64,000 nt of DNA. It comes from Alphaproteobacteria bacterium. GTDB taxonomy: Bacteria > Pseudomonadota > Alphaproteobacteria > Micropepsales > Micropepsaceae. A program made the position numbers and the translations under genes. Numbering within the stretch: position 1 is the first letter of the stretch; each line of letters opens with the position of its first letter. Location: assembly GCA_947474645.1 (NCBI GenBank), contig CANJJD010000005.1, forward strand, positions 1 to 64,000. The letters are read 5' to 3'. Shown piece after piece: positions 1 to 7,942 of this stretch. Below the pieces are notes generated by a model. The model searched no databases and was not told where the DNA came from. It worked only from the letters and a program-made list of their open reading frames with translations.

Positions 1-82
1 CACCCTTGCCCTGAGAGATCAAAACTTCAATCTGGCGTAGCAAAATCACTATCTGCTCCGCGCTAAAACACTTCTTCGGCAT
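1..82 (-). CDS. IS3-family transposase OrfA, N-terminal part, cut by the window edge
   Basis: Twenty-seven codons are visible, starting at an ATG at 82-80 behind a GGAAAGGACC ribosome-binding region. The peptide begins MPKKCFSAEQIVILLRQIEV, which matches the typical start of the helix-turn-helix OrfA protein of IS3-family elements. OrfA binds the element's ends and is normally followed by OrfB, the DDE transposase, made by frameshifting. The rest lies to the left of the window, so it cannot be said whether the element is intact. Confidence 0.75.
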   Translation of the reverse strand, partial: MPKKCFSAEQIVILLRQIEVLISQGKG

Positions 83-128
83 AACTAAGGTCCTTTCCAA
101 GTCAGTTTCTCTCAAACCGCTTGGTACA
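1..128 (-). mobile_element. Left end of an IS3-family insertion sequence (partial)
   Basis: The transposase start at 82 is preceded by about 45 non-coding bases. Read on the minus strand, a plausible element terminus begins at 128 with TGTACCAAGCGG, fitting the TG...CA ends of IS3 elements. The exact edge and any target duplication cannot be confirmed because the other end is outside the window. Confidence 0.5.
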
Positions 129-146
129 AAAAGACCCGGTCAGGTC

Positions 147-193
147 AGGTGATGTAGGGATCGAACCTACGACAAGCTGATTAAGAGTCCGCT
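147..193 (-). tRNA. tRNA-Lys(CUU) 3'-half fragment, probable attachment-site remnant
   Basis: Minus-strand bases 193-147 contain an anticodon loop CTCTTAA (anticodon CTT), a T arm GTAGG/TTCGATC/CCTAC and an acceptor strand ATCACC. The D arm and the 5' acceptor strand are missing. One anticodon-stem pair is mismatched (GCGGA against TCAGC). It is therefore a non-functional 3' half, the part of a tRNA gene that site-specific integrases duplicate. It lies between the IS end and the broken ion-channel gene. Confidence 0.7.
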
Positions 194-635
194 GGATAAC
201 GTCCTCATAGCGCCGGAACCAATCGGAGTCAGAGCGCAGGTCGCGCAGGAGCTGGAAGGAGCGGAAAAGCCTCAGCGCACGGAAAATCCGCAAAAAGCCG
301 AGATTTTCAATAAATGTCGGCAGGAACAGCGAAGCGATCACCACAATATCCGTTGCAGTGGAAAGGCTCATCGCCTGGCGGCGTCGGTCGGTTTCAGCGT
401 ACAGGCGCGCTGAAAGCTCTATGAGCAGAATTGTCCCCAGCGCGAAGTCCAGCGGGACAATCCACCACTGGCCCGGAAACGACGCTGAGAGAATGAAGAC
501 CCCGATGGTGGTGAGGTCAAACCAAACCATCCCATAACGAAACCGTCTGGCCCGTGTGTCATCTCCGAAATACAAGCTGCGCAATATTCTTTGCAAACCA
601 GACCCGCCTGCGAGATCCTTGAGTATGGCGATCAT
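194..635 (-). pseudogene. Voltage-gated ion-channel family protein, truncated after the S4-like segment
   Basis: The N-terminal part of an ion-transport-family protein (about 147 codons). It has three hydrophobic segments (around residues 33-53, 57-75 and 92-110), then an S4-like helix with spaced arginines (FLRIFRALRLFRSFQLLRDL, about 113-132). The S5-pore-S6 part that would conduct ions is absent. The homologous sequence stops where the tRNA-Lys fragment begins; the open frame then reads through foreign DNA to a stop at 102. A family member usually has about 250-280 residues, so this copy is almost certainly dead. Confidence 0.65.
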
Positions 636-700
636 GGTGCTGTCCGGCCTGTTTCACGGTTCGGACAACGATACCATAACTCCGAAAGTCATGCGCCTTT

Positions 701-2092
701 CTACAGGCGGTTGGCCTCGCCCAGCGCCGGCAGCGGCGCAAAACTTAGCGCGGCGTTGCTTGCCAGCGTCACATCCGCTGCCTTGAGCTGTCCGCGCAGC
801 ACCTCGGCGCGTTCCTGCGACGGCGCGTCGCCGGCCAGGCCCGCGATGGCATACCATTTCAACGCCTGCCGCAGATCCTGCTTCACCCCGGTGCCGCGCT
901 CATACAGCACCGCCAAATCGAACTGGCTGTCCACATAGCCGCGCTCGGCGGCGCGGGTGAACCATTCCGCCGCCCTGGCTTCATCCGTCCTGGTGCCCTG
1001 CCCGTGCGCATAGGCGATGGCGAGATTGTGCATCGCCTTCAAATTGCCCTTGGCCGCGGCGCTGGCGAACCAACGGAAAGCCAGCGCTGGATCAGGTTTG
1101 AACTTGTCGCCGCGGGCGTACAGCGCGCCCAGCAGATATTGCGCCACCGGCTCGCCCGCCTTGGCCGCCGCCGCGCTCCAGCGCAGCGCCGCGGCCGGAT
1201 CGCTGTCCACCCCCTGGCCGCGCAGATAGGCGAAAGCGAGTCTCGCCTGCGCCTTGGGATCGCCGAAATCCGCCAGCGCCATGGTGCGCGCCAACCCGTG
1301 CGGCGCGGCCTGGCGGCGGCTGATGCCGCTGCCTTGGGCCTGTGAAGCGCCCTCGCCCAGGGTCAGGCCGATGCACAGGAACATTGCCACCAGCGCCAGC
1401 GCCCCGATCGCCAGCCAGCGCGCACGCAAACTGGTGTCCGGCTCGCGCTTCTCGGCGATGACAGCGGCGGCGGCACGCGCCGCTTCGCGGGCACTGTGCA
1501 GCACATCCGCCATTTCCTCTTTGGAAATGGCCGCCACCGGCGCGTGCGCGATCGCCAGCAATTCCGGCGGCGGCTTTTTCTCCTGCGGCTCCGGCTCGGG
1601 CTCCGGCGCCTCTGCCACCGGCGCGGTCTCCGCCACGATGTCGCGCGGGCTGCTGCGCTTTTCCGCCAAGGCTTGTGGCAGATGCATCAGCCGTTCTTCC
1701 AGCCCGGCAATGGCGCGGGCATGGCTCTGCGCCGTGGCCTCGGCCTTGGCCTCCAGCGCATTCAAGGCGCGTTCAAAGACCCTAAGACGGCGTTCGAGCC
1801 ATGCGTCGGGTGTGGAAACAGCCGGCTCGACCGTTGTCTCCGCCTTAGGGGTAGGTGTCGCGACTCCATTTGCAGGGGGCGCGGTATCTGCTGGGGAACG
1901 GTCATGCATCAGCGCCGCCATCAGCGCCGTCTTGCCGGAGAAATGCTCGCGGAACGTGGCGCGCTCCACGCCGGCCTCCGCGCACAGCGCCGCGATGGAA
2001 AACTTGTTGTCGCCGCGCAGCACCATCGCCCGCGCCGTTTCCAGCAGCAGGTCATAGGTCGCCCGTTCGGCGTGCGGTTGCTCTTGCCCCAT
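701..2092 (-). CDS. TetR-type HTH / transmembrane / Sel1-repeat fusion protein
   Basis: A 463-residue protein. Residues 10-62 resemble a TetR N-terminal DNA-binding domain (FSIAALCAEAGVERATFREH is its HTH). A region rich in Ala/Glu and Pro follows (about 95-220, with coiled-coil potential at 97-150). One transmembrane helix lies at about 226-246 (WLAIGALALVAMFLCIGLTL). Four to five Sel1-like repeats fill about 275-440 (GDPKAQARLAFAYLRGQGV and similar). Predicted topology puts the HTH in the cytoplasm and the Sel1 repeats in the periplasm. The ATG at 2092 is preferred over an upstream TTG at 2164. It follows the FTR1 permease on the same strand and may share its transcript. DNA binding is inferred only. 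Confidence 0.75.
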   Translation of the reverse strand: MGQEQPHAERATYDLLLETARAMVLRGDNKFSIAALCAEAGVERATFREHFSGKTALMAALMHDRSPADTAPPANGVATPTPKAETTVEPAVSTPDAWLERRLRVFERALNALEAKAEATAQSHARAIAGLEERLMHLPQALAEKRSSPRDIVAETAPVAEAPEPEPEPQEKKPPPELLAIAHAPVAAISKEEMADVLHSAREAARAAAAVIAEKREPDTSLRARWLAIGALALVAMFLCIGLTLGEGASQAQGSGISRRQAAPHGLARTMALADFGDPKAQARLAFAYLRGQGVDSDPAAALRWSAAAAKAGEPVAQYLLGALYARGDKFKPDPALAFRWFASAAAKGNLKAMHNLAIAYAHGQGTRTDEARAAEWFTRAAERGYVDSQFDLAVLYERGTGVKQDLRQALKWYAIAGLAGDAPSQERAEVLRGQLKAADVTLASNAALSFAPLPALGEANRL

Positions 2093-2188
2093 GGCGGTAC
2101 TCGTCGTGCCCCGCCACGACAGTAAGGCGCACGCCTTACCAGCGCGGTTCCGCAAAGCCCGCAATTCAAGTTGGATTTTAGGCGTGTT

Positions 2189-3019
2189 TTACGCGGCCGC
2201 CCTTGTTGCCTTCTTCGGCCCTTGGGGAACCAGCCGCATCAGCACCAGGATCACCAGGATGGTGCCGCCATAGGCGATCAGTTGCGCCCCGGTGGGCGAC
2301 TGGCTGTAACCGACCAGGGTGTGCAGCAAGCGTCCCGTGATGCTGTCTTCCGGGAGCAGCCAGGATGTGTCCCACACCGTGGCGGTGAAATAGTCGAGCC
2401 AGCCGCCATTCTGCAGGAACAAGACCGACTGCGCCGCCATGCCCGCGGCCAGCAGCGTGATCAGCCCACTGGTGACCTGGAACAGCCGGCCCGCCGGAAT
2501 GGTGAGCAGCCCGAAATACATCAGGCCGGAAATCACACCGCCCGCAACCAGTCCCAGCGCACCGCCCGCCGCCAGGCCGCTGGCGCTGGTGCCGCCTTGC
2601 GCCGCGATGCCGTACAGGAACAGCACCACTTCGGCGCCTTCGCGCAGCACCGCCACGCCGACCACGACCGACAGCGCCATCAAGGTGCGCTCGCCGGTCT
2701 TGACCTGGTGTCCCGCCGCCTTCAGCTCGCGCGCCATTTCGCGGCCATGCCCGGCCATCCAGACATTGTGCCAGGTGAGCATGACCACGGCGAGCGCCAG
2801 GATGGCGGCATTGAAGATCTCCTGCCCCGAACCTTCGAACAGGTCAGCCAGCTCGCCGGCGAACGCCGCCACCAGGCAGGCGCCCAGGATGCCGGCGACA
2901 ATACCCAGCACCACGGCGCGGCCGCGATGCGGCACGCCGCGCGTGGCGGCCAGCACGATGCCGACGATCAGCCCCGCCTCGATCATTTCGCGGAAGACGA
3001 TGATGAACGAGGAAATCAT
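2189..3019 (-). CDS. FTR1-family high-affinity iron permease
   Basis: A 276-residue polytopic membrane protein with both hallmark iron-binding motifs of the FTR1/EfeU family: REMIE at residues 10-14 and REGAE at 126-130. Seven hydrophobic segments are evident. FTR1 permeases carry iron across the inner membrane. Its ATG overlaps the stop of the upstream cupredoxin gene by four bases, so the two are translationally coupled. With the P19-like protein further upstream this forms a bacterial ferrous-iron uptake set rather than the EfeUOB arrangement, since no EfeO or EfeB is present. Confidence 0.9.
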   Translation of the reverse strand: MISSFIIVFREMIEAGLIVGIVLAATRGVPHRGRAVVLGIVAGILGACLVAAFAGELADLFEGSGQEIFNAAILALAVVMLTWHNVWMAGHGREMARELKAAGHQVKTGERTLMALSVVVGVAVLREGAEVVLFLYGIAAQGGTSASGLAAGGALGLVAGGVISGLMYFGLLTIPAGRLFQVTSGLITLLAAGMAAQSVLFLQNGGWLDYFTATVWDTSWLLPEDSITGRLLHTLVGYSQSPTGAQLIAYGGTILVILVLMRLVPQGPKKATRAAA

Positions 3020-3333
3020 TCGGCGATGACCACGCCCTGCGCGGTTGCCGCGTTGAACTCGCCCATGAAGGGATACTTGCCCGGCGCCAGGGCGCGCAGC
3101 CGGATATTGGCCTTCTTGTGGCCCGGCACCACCCGCTCGATCTTCAGCGAGGGGGAATCGAACTCATCCGCCGTGGCATCGTCGTTATACAAGATGATCA
3201 TGGCGGGCTTGTTGGCCTTCACCTTGATGACCGAGGGCGAGAATTTGTGGTTCTTCAGGTGAACGACGATACCGTCATCGGCGGCCAGCGCCGGCGTGGC
3301 GGTCATCAACAAGGCAATCAGCATTTTTTTCAT
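3016..3333 (-). CDS. Periplasmic cupredoxin-like protein of the iron uptake operon
   Basis: A 105-residue secreted protein: MKKMLIALLMTATPALAA is a signal peptide, followed by a single small cupredoxin-like beta-sandwich (FSPSVIKVKANKPAMIILYN) of the kind found at the N terminus of EfeO. The second half ends in PGKYPFMGEFN, where classic cupredoxins carry a copper ligand loop. Lacking a clear Cys ligand, it may bind metal differently. The ATG at 3333 overlaps the P19-like gene's stop, and its own stop overlaps the FTR1 start. The role is probably handing or oxidising iron between P19 and the permease (inferred). Confidence 0.8.
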   Translation of the reverse strand: MKKMLIALLMTATPALAADDGIVVHLKNHKFSPSVIKVKANKPAMIILYNDDATADEFDSPSLKIERVVPGHKKANIRLRALAPGKYPFMGEFNAATAQGVVIAE

Positions 3334-3854
3334 TTGGCGCTCATGGGATAGATGAAGGTCCAGCTTGCAGTGATCGGTTTCCACCATTCCGCCACGCCGT
3401 CCTTGCCGGTCTGGCGCATCATGCCGTGCGACGACGGCGGCGAAACGATGAAGTTGACGTGATAGGTGCCCGGCCCCGACATCTCGGCGCTGGCGCCATA
3501 GCGTGGGCCGCTCTTGGACGCCACCGGATAGAGCAGCCCGCGCCGCCGCGAGGTGGGCATGCCGTCCTTGACCAGGGTGTAGCTGACCGACAGATAGGGA
3601 ATGAAGGCGTGCTCGGCAAAGCCATGCGCCCCGTCCTTGCCGGCATGGATATCGGCCACCAGGAAAATGGAGTCCGCCATGCGGCTCATGCCGGCCGGCA
3701 AGCGGTCCAGCTCCACGCCCGAAAAACCGCTGGGCACGATCTCCATCCCGTCCCGCTGCAGCGGCGCGCCGATCACGGCCGCCATCCCTTCTCCGCAGAG
3801 AAGCGCGGGAAGAATGGCCGTCACAATGGCGGCATGAGCCCGGAACATACGCAT
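3330..3854 (-). CDS. P19/Tp34-family periplasmic iron-binding protein
   Basis: About 174 residues: a signal peptide (AAIVTAILPALLCGEGMAA) and a mature domain with the family signature DSIFLVADIHA at 61-71, later His and Met residues (HGFAEHAF, SSHGMM) and a WTFIYP C terminus. P19-type proteins are periplasmic metal-binding partners of FTR1 permeases, for example in Campylobacter and in FetMP of E. coli. The start is either 3854 or 3848 (MRM). It is the first gene of a three-gene operon with coupled start/stop overlaps and a Fur-like palindrome just upstream. Confidence 0.85.
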   Translation of the reverse strand: MRMFRAHAAIVTAILPALLCGEGMAAVIGAPLQRDGMEIVPSGFSGVELDRLPAGMSRMADSIFLVADIHAGKDGAHGFAEHAFIPYLSVSYTLVKDGMPTSRRRGLLYPVASKSGPRYGASAEMSGPGTYHVNFIVSPPSSHGMMRQTGKDGVAEWWKPITASWTFIYPMSAK

Positions 3855-3868
3855 GCGCCCTCTATAGA

Positions 3869-3883
3869 TGCGATTCATTCTCA
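3869..3883. promoter_or_regulatory. Fur-like 7-1-7 inverted repeat
   Basis: The minus strand reads TGAGAAT-G-AATCGCA; the two 7-base arms match at five of seven positions, and one arm equals the Fur-box core TGAGAAT. It sits 15-29 bases upstream of the iron-uptake operon's ATG, where a repressor would block transcription. The call rests on pattern and operon content only. Confidence 0.45.
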
Positions 3884-3971
3884 AGTACAGCCAAATCGCT
3901 GCGCCTTTTCGTGGGCTATGCTCCGGCCAATAGAAAAGGCGAACGCCATGCAAGCCGAGAAGCCATAACCG

Positions 3972-4034
3972 ATGCGCCTGTCACGCCGCACGCTTCTCGC
4001 TGCCACCGCCGCGCTGGTCACGCTGACGGTCTAG
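3972..4034 (+). other. Twenty-codon Tat signal-peptide-like open frame (possible gene stub)
   Basis: An ATG opens a 20-residue peptide (MRLSRRTLLAATAALVTLTV) and then stops. It carries the twin-arginine motif SRRTLLA followed by a hydrophobic stretch, exactly like the start of a Tat-exported protein, but no body follows. The acyl-CoA ligase begins seven bases later. It may be a relic of a deleted exported protein or chance. Confidence 0.3.
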
Positions 4035-4040
4035 GGGGCG

Positions 4041-5648
4041 ATGATGCAAGGCCTGATGCAACGCCACCAGCTTCTGATCTCCTCCATCCTGGAGCATGCC
4101 GCCCGCCATCATGGCGAAGGCGAAGTGGTCAGCCGCCGCGCCGATGCTTCGCTGTCCCGCACAACCTACGCGGCGCTGGCGCCCCGCGCCCGCAAGCTGG
4201 CCGATGTGCTGTACGGGTTGGGGGTCAAGCCCGGCGACCGCGTCGGCACCATCGCCATGAACAGCGACCGTCACCTGGAGCTTTATTACGCCGTCAGCGG
4301 CATCGGCGCGGTGTGCAACACCATCAATCCCCGCCTGGCGCCCGACGACATCGCCTATATCGTGGAGCATGCCCAGGACGGGTTGTTGTTTGTGGACCCC
4401 GCTTTCCTCTCCATCGTCCAACAGGTCGCGCCCAAATTGACCGGCATCCTGCGCGCCATGATCGTGCTGGACGATGCCATCCCCGACGTCACCCTGCCGG
4501 CCACCATCGCCCTCCACTGCTATGAGACACTGCTGGCTGACGCGCATGAGATCGAAAGCTGGCCGTCCTTCGACGAAAACACCGCCTGCGGCCTCTGCTA
4601 TACATCCGGCACCACCGGCCGCCCCAAGGGCGTGCTCTATTCCCACCGCTCCAACCTGCTGCACGCCATGGCGATGAACGCAGCCGACGCTCTGGGCGTG
4701 CGCGCTACGGATCGCATCCTGGCGGTGGTGCCCATGTTCCACGTCAATGCCTGGGGCCTGCCCTATATCGTCCCCATGGCCGGTGCCGCGCTGCTGATGC
4801 CGGGCCGCCAGCTCGATCCTGTTTCGCTGCAAGACCTGATGAACGCCGAGCGCGCCACCCTGGCGGTGGGCGTGCCCACCGTCTGGCTGGCGCTTTACAA
4901 TCACCTGCGCGATACCGGCGGAAAGCTGGAAACGCTCAAGCGCATCATGGTGGGCGGCTCCGCCATGCCGCGCAGCCTGATCCAGAGTTACAACGAGATG
5001 GGCATTGCCGTCGCCCAGGGCTGGGGCATGACTGAGTCCAGCCCGGTCGTCACCCTCAACGCGCCCACACCTTCCTGCCTGAAACTGGAAGGGGACGCGC
5101 AACTGGACCGCAAGGCGGCGCAAGGCCGCTGCCTGTTCGGCGTGGACCTCAGTGCCCAGAATGATGCCGGCCAGGAAGTCCCGTGGGACGGCGCCACCCA
5201 GGGCAACCTGGTGTTCCGTGGCCACTGGATCGCGTCGGGCTATTACGGCACGCCGGACAGCGTGGAAGACTGGTTTCCCACCGGCGATGTCGGGGTGATC
5301 GATGCCCAGGGTTTCGTCACCCTGACCGACCGCACCAAGGACCTGATCAAGTCCGGCGGCGAATGGATCAGCTCCATCGCCATCGAGAATATCGCCATGG
5401 CCCATCCCGAGGTGCTGGAAGCCGCCGCCATCGCCATGCCGCATCCCAAATGGGGCGAACGGCCGCTCCTGATCGTGGTGCCGCGCCCGGGGACGGCGCC
5501 TGCGCCGGAGGTTTTGCGCGAATTCTTCCGCGGCAAGCTGCCGGACTGGTCCATCCCCGACAAGGTGATCCTGGCCGAAACCATTCCGCACGGCGCCACC
5601 GGCAAGGTCCTGAAAACCGAGCTGCGGCGGCAATATGCGGGTTCCTGA
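4041..5648 (+). CDS. Fatty-acyl-CoA ligase (AMP-binding, ANL superfamily)
   Basis: A 535-residue adenylate-forming enzyme that activates a fatty acid with ATP and joins it to CoA. The P-loop motif YTSGTTGRPKGVLYSH is at about 187-202. The GWGMTESSP adenine-binding motif and the C-terminal YYG...W.PTGDVGVID and DRTKDLIKSGGEWIS hinge motifs follow, with the catalytic Lys in GATGKVLK near the end. The sequence is closest to medium/long-chain ligases of the AlkK/FadD type; chain length cannot be told. ATG codons at 4041 and 4044 are both possible, behind GGGGGCG. Confidence 0.9.
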   Translation: MMQGLMQRHQLLISSILEHAARHHGEGEVVSRRADASLSRTTYAALAPRARKLADVLYGLGVKPGDRVGTIAMNSDRHLELYYAVSGIGAVCNTINPRLAPDDIAYIVEHAQDGLLFVDPAFLSIVQQVAPKLTGILRAMIVLDDAIPDVTLPATIALHCYETLLADAHEIESWPSFDENTACGLCYTSGTTGRPKGVLYSHRSNLLHAMAMNAADALGVRATDRILAVVPMFHVNAWGLPYIVPMAGAALLMPGRQLDPVSLQDLMNAERATLAVGVPTVWLALYNHLRDTGGKLETLKRIMVGGSAMPRSLIQSYNEMGIAVAQGWGMTESSPVVTLNAPTPSCLKLEGDAQLDRKAAQGRCLFGVDLSAQNDAGQEVPWDGATQGNLVFRGHWIASGYYGTPDSVEDWFPTGDVGVIDAQGFVTLTDRTKDLIKSGGEWISSIAIENIAMAHPEVLEAAAIAMPHPKWGERPLLIVVPRPGTAPAPEVLREFFRGKLPDWSIPDKVILAETIPHGATGKVLKTELRRQYAGS

Positions 5649-5713
5649 ACCCCATTAAGCTTTTTGCCGCCGGCCGGTTTGCCACCCCCGCGAAAGCGGC
5701 TAGTCTTGCCGCC

Positions 5714-7009
5714 ATGAAAAGCATCGTCCTGATTGGCCTTGGCATCGCCGGCGGCGCCGCCGCCGCGGTGGCGCTCAGCGCCGCCCATGGCGCCGATCCC
5801 GCCTATAGCCAGCTTGAACTTTTCAGCGCCGCCTTCACCAAGGTGCGCGCCGAATATGCCGTGCCGGTCAAGGACAGCGAACTGGTGGAAGGCGCCATCG
5901 AAGGCATGGTGGACCGGCTCGACCCCCATTCCAGCTACATGACTGCCAAGGCCTATGCCGGGGAATTCGAGATCACCACCCGCGGCCAGTTCGGCGGCGT
6001 CGGCCTGACCGTGATGCCCGAGGAAGGCATGATCAAGGTCATCACCCCCACCGACGCCATGCCCGCCGCCCGTGCCGGCATCAAGACCGGCGACAAGATC
6101 TCGGCGATTGACGGCAAGTCCATCACCGGCACCGACTTTACCGAGGCGGTGAACAAGATGCGCGGGCCCCCCGGCACCAAGGTCACCCTGACGGTGGTGC
6201 GCACGGTCGAGAAAAACCCCTTCGAAGTGATCCTGATCCGCGCCAATGTGCCGGTGAACGCCACTACTTCGCGGCGCGAAGGCGATATCGGCTATATCCG
6301 CATGCCCGGCTTCAACGAGAAGACCGCCGAAGGTCTTGAGAAGGCGGTCAAGGATCTCAAGAAGCAGATCGGCCCTGGCATCAGGGGCTATGTGCTGGAC
6401 CTGCGCAACAATCCCGGCGGGCTGGTGGACCAGGCGGTCCAGGTCTCCGACGCGTTCCTGAGCGGCGGCGAAATCGTTTCCATGCGCGGCCGCCGTACCG
6501 CCGACACCCAGCGCTATGACGCCAAGCCGGGCGACATCACCGACGGCAAGCCCATCGTGGTCCTGATCAACATGGGCAGCGCCAGCGCTTCTGAAATCGT
6601 CTCCGGCGCCCTGCAGGACCACAAGCGCGCCACCATCATCGGCATGACCAGCTTCGGAAAAGGCTCGGTGCAGACCATCCTGCCCATGGAGGAAGGCCGC
6701 GGCGCCCTGCGCCTGACCACGGCGCGCTATTACACCCCGTCCGGCCATTCCATCCAGGCGCAAGGCATCATCCCCGACATCAAGGTCTCGCAAGGCGACG
6801 AGGACAATCTTTCCCGGCTGCTGCGTCCGTCGGAATCCGACCTGCAGGGCCATCTGGTCGGCGAGCCCCTGCCCACCAAGCGCCTCAGCATCCCGGTGGT
6901 CTCTGCCGCGCCCGGCAAGAAATATGACGACTTCCAGCTCGCCTATGCGCTGGACCTGCTGCGCGGCGAAATGACCGTGGCCTCGGTGACCAAGGCTACC
7001 AACGGCTAA
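5714..7009 (+). CDS. C-terminal processing protease, peptidase family S41 (CtpA)
   Basis: A 431-residue exported serine protease. It has an N-terminal hydrophobic signal/anchor (about 3-25), a PDZ domain (about 93-170, GGVGLTV...AGIKTGDKI) and the S41 catalytic core. The nucleophile serine is in NMGSASASEIV (about 287-297) and the general-base lysine in SFGKGSVQT (Lys at about 316). Such proteases trim envelope proteins in the periplasm. The ATG at 5714 gives the signal peptide directly. In related bacteria ctpA often sits with murein hydrolase activators, but here its neighbours are unrelated. Confidence 0.92.
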   Translation: MKSIVLIGLGIAGGAAAAVALSAAHGADPAYSQLELFSAAFTKVRAEYAVPVKDSELVEGAIEGMVDRLDPHSSYMTAKAYAGEFEITTRGQFGGVGLTVMPEEGMIKVITPTDAMPAARAGIKTGDKISAIDGKSITGTDFTEAVNKMRGPPGTKVTLTVVRTVEKNPFEVILIRANVPVNATTSRREGDIGYIRMPGFNEKTAEGLEKAVKDLKKQIGPGIRGYVLDLRNNPGGLVDQAVQVSDAFLSGGEIVSMRGRRTADTQRYDAKPGDITDGKPIVVLINMGSASASEIVSGALQDHKRATIIGMTSFGKGSVQTILPMEEGRGALRLTTARYYTPSGHSIQAQGIIPDIKVSQGDEDNLSRLLRPSESDLQGHLVGEPLPTKRLSIPVVSAAPGKKYDDFQLAYALDLLRGEMTVASVTKATNG

Positions 7010-7022
7010 AGGCGCTGACGGG

Positions 7023-7859
7023 TTATTTCCCCGCCAGCTTGTCCTTCATGCTGAAGCCAATGGCGTCGCGCTGGGCGCCCAGCGAAGTGCCCGGCCGCAT
7101 GTGATACACGCCGTACAGGAACGCACCGTCACTGGCGCTCATCCCTGTCAGCGCCGTCGCGGCGGTGCAGCCGGCAAGCGACAGGTTCACGATGCTGGGC
7201 AGCGCCGTGCAAGTGTCCAGGGTGGCGGGCTGGGACAAGGCCAGCACGGCGATATTGTCGGCCAGCGCCCCGATTTCGTGATCGCCCAGCTTGCTGGGAT
7301 CGGCCACGATCATGATGCTGTAGAAGGCGCTGACCAATCCGTCGCTCATGCGCGTGCCCGCGCTGGCCTGGGAGTCGTAATTCTGGGTCGCGCGGCCATA
7401 GCGGGTATCCACGGTAAATTTGCCCCGCAGGTCCACCGTCTTGGTCACATACCAGGCCTGGATGGGATGGGTGACCGTGGCCAGCTTGTCGGCCTGGGCA
7501 GAGGATTCGTAATAGCCGATCATCGCCGGATTGCCGGCGCGGATGCTGTTCAGCAGCGCCTGCGGGTTAGAAGTGAAGACCACATTCACATTGGCCTTGC
7601 AGCCATCGGCATCCACCTTGGCGCCGGCCGCCAGGGCCACGGTCTTGATCCGCTGCACCACGAATTTTTTAAAATTGTCCGGCAGGCCCTCGACTGCGGG
7701 ACAGATCGCATCGTCCCAGCGCGCGGCCCTGCCGATATGGGTGCCAACAGTATGGACCTGGACAAAGGCGCTGATCGCCGCGTCGTCGGCGGGCTGCGCG
7801 ATGGCGGCGCCGGCGCATCCCAGGATGGCGGCGGCAAGGATGGAATAACGGCGTGTCAT
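7023..7859 (-). CDS. Secreted protein of unknown function
   Basis: 278 residues with a clear signal peptide (MTRRYSILAAAILGCAGAAIAQ) and a GGGAGCC ribosome-binding site. The mature part has four cysteines (CPAV, DGCKAN, DTCTAL, SLAGCTAA), which could form disulphides. There are no transmembrane helices. I do not recognise a named domain; the length and pattern suggest a lineage-restricted periplasmic protein. It faces the S41 protease convergently. Confidence 0.75.
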   Translation of the reverse strand: MTRRYSILAAAILGCAGAAIAQPADDAAISAFVQVHTVGTHIGRAARWDDAICPAVEGLPDNFKKFVVQRIKTVALAAGAKVDADGCKANVNVVFTSNPQALLNSIRAGNPAMIGYYESSAQADKLATVTHPIQAWYVTKTVDLRGKFTVDTRYGRATQNYDSQASAGTRMSDGLVSAFYSIMIVADPSKLGDHEIGALADNIAVLALSQPATLDTCTALPSIVNLSLAGCTAATALTGMSASDGAFLYGVYHMRPGTSLGAQRDAIGFSMKDKLAGK

Positions 7860-7942
7860 GATGTGGCTCCCTCAGTCCCAGCCACCTTACTTCCCGCTAA
7901 CTTGTAATGCAAGGTACCGCTACTGACCCGCGGCCCGGCGGC

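Noticed and set aside
147..193. A complete tRNA-Lys gene
   Set aside because: Only the anticodon arm, T arm and 3' acceptor strand are present; the D arm and 5' acceptor strand are missing, so it is only a fragment.
3981..5633. A 550-codon open frame on the minus strand opposite the acyl-CoA ligase
   Set aside because: It is a shadow of high-GC coding DNA. The translation is Gly/His/Gln-rich without domains, and the plus-strand enzyme explains the sequence fully.
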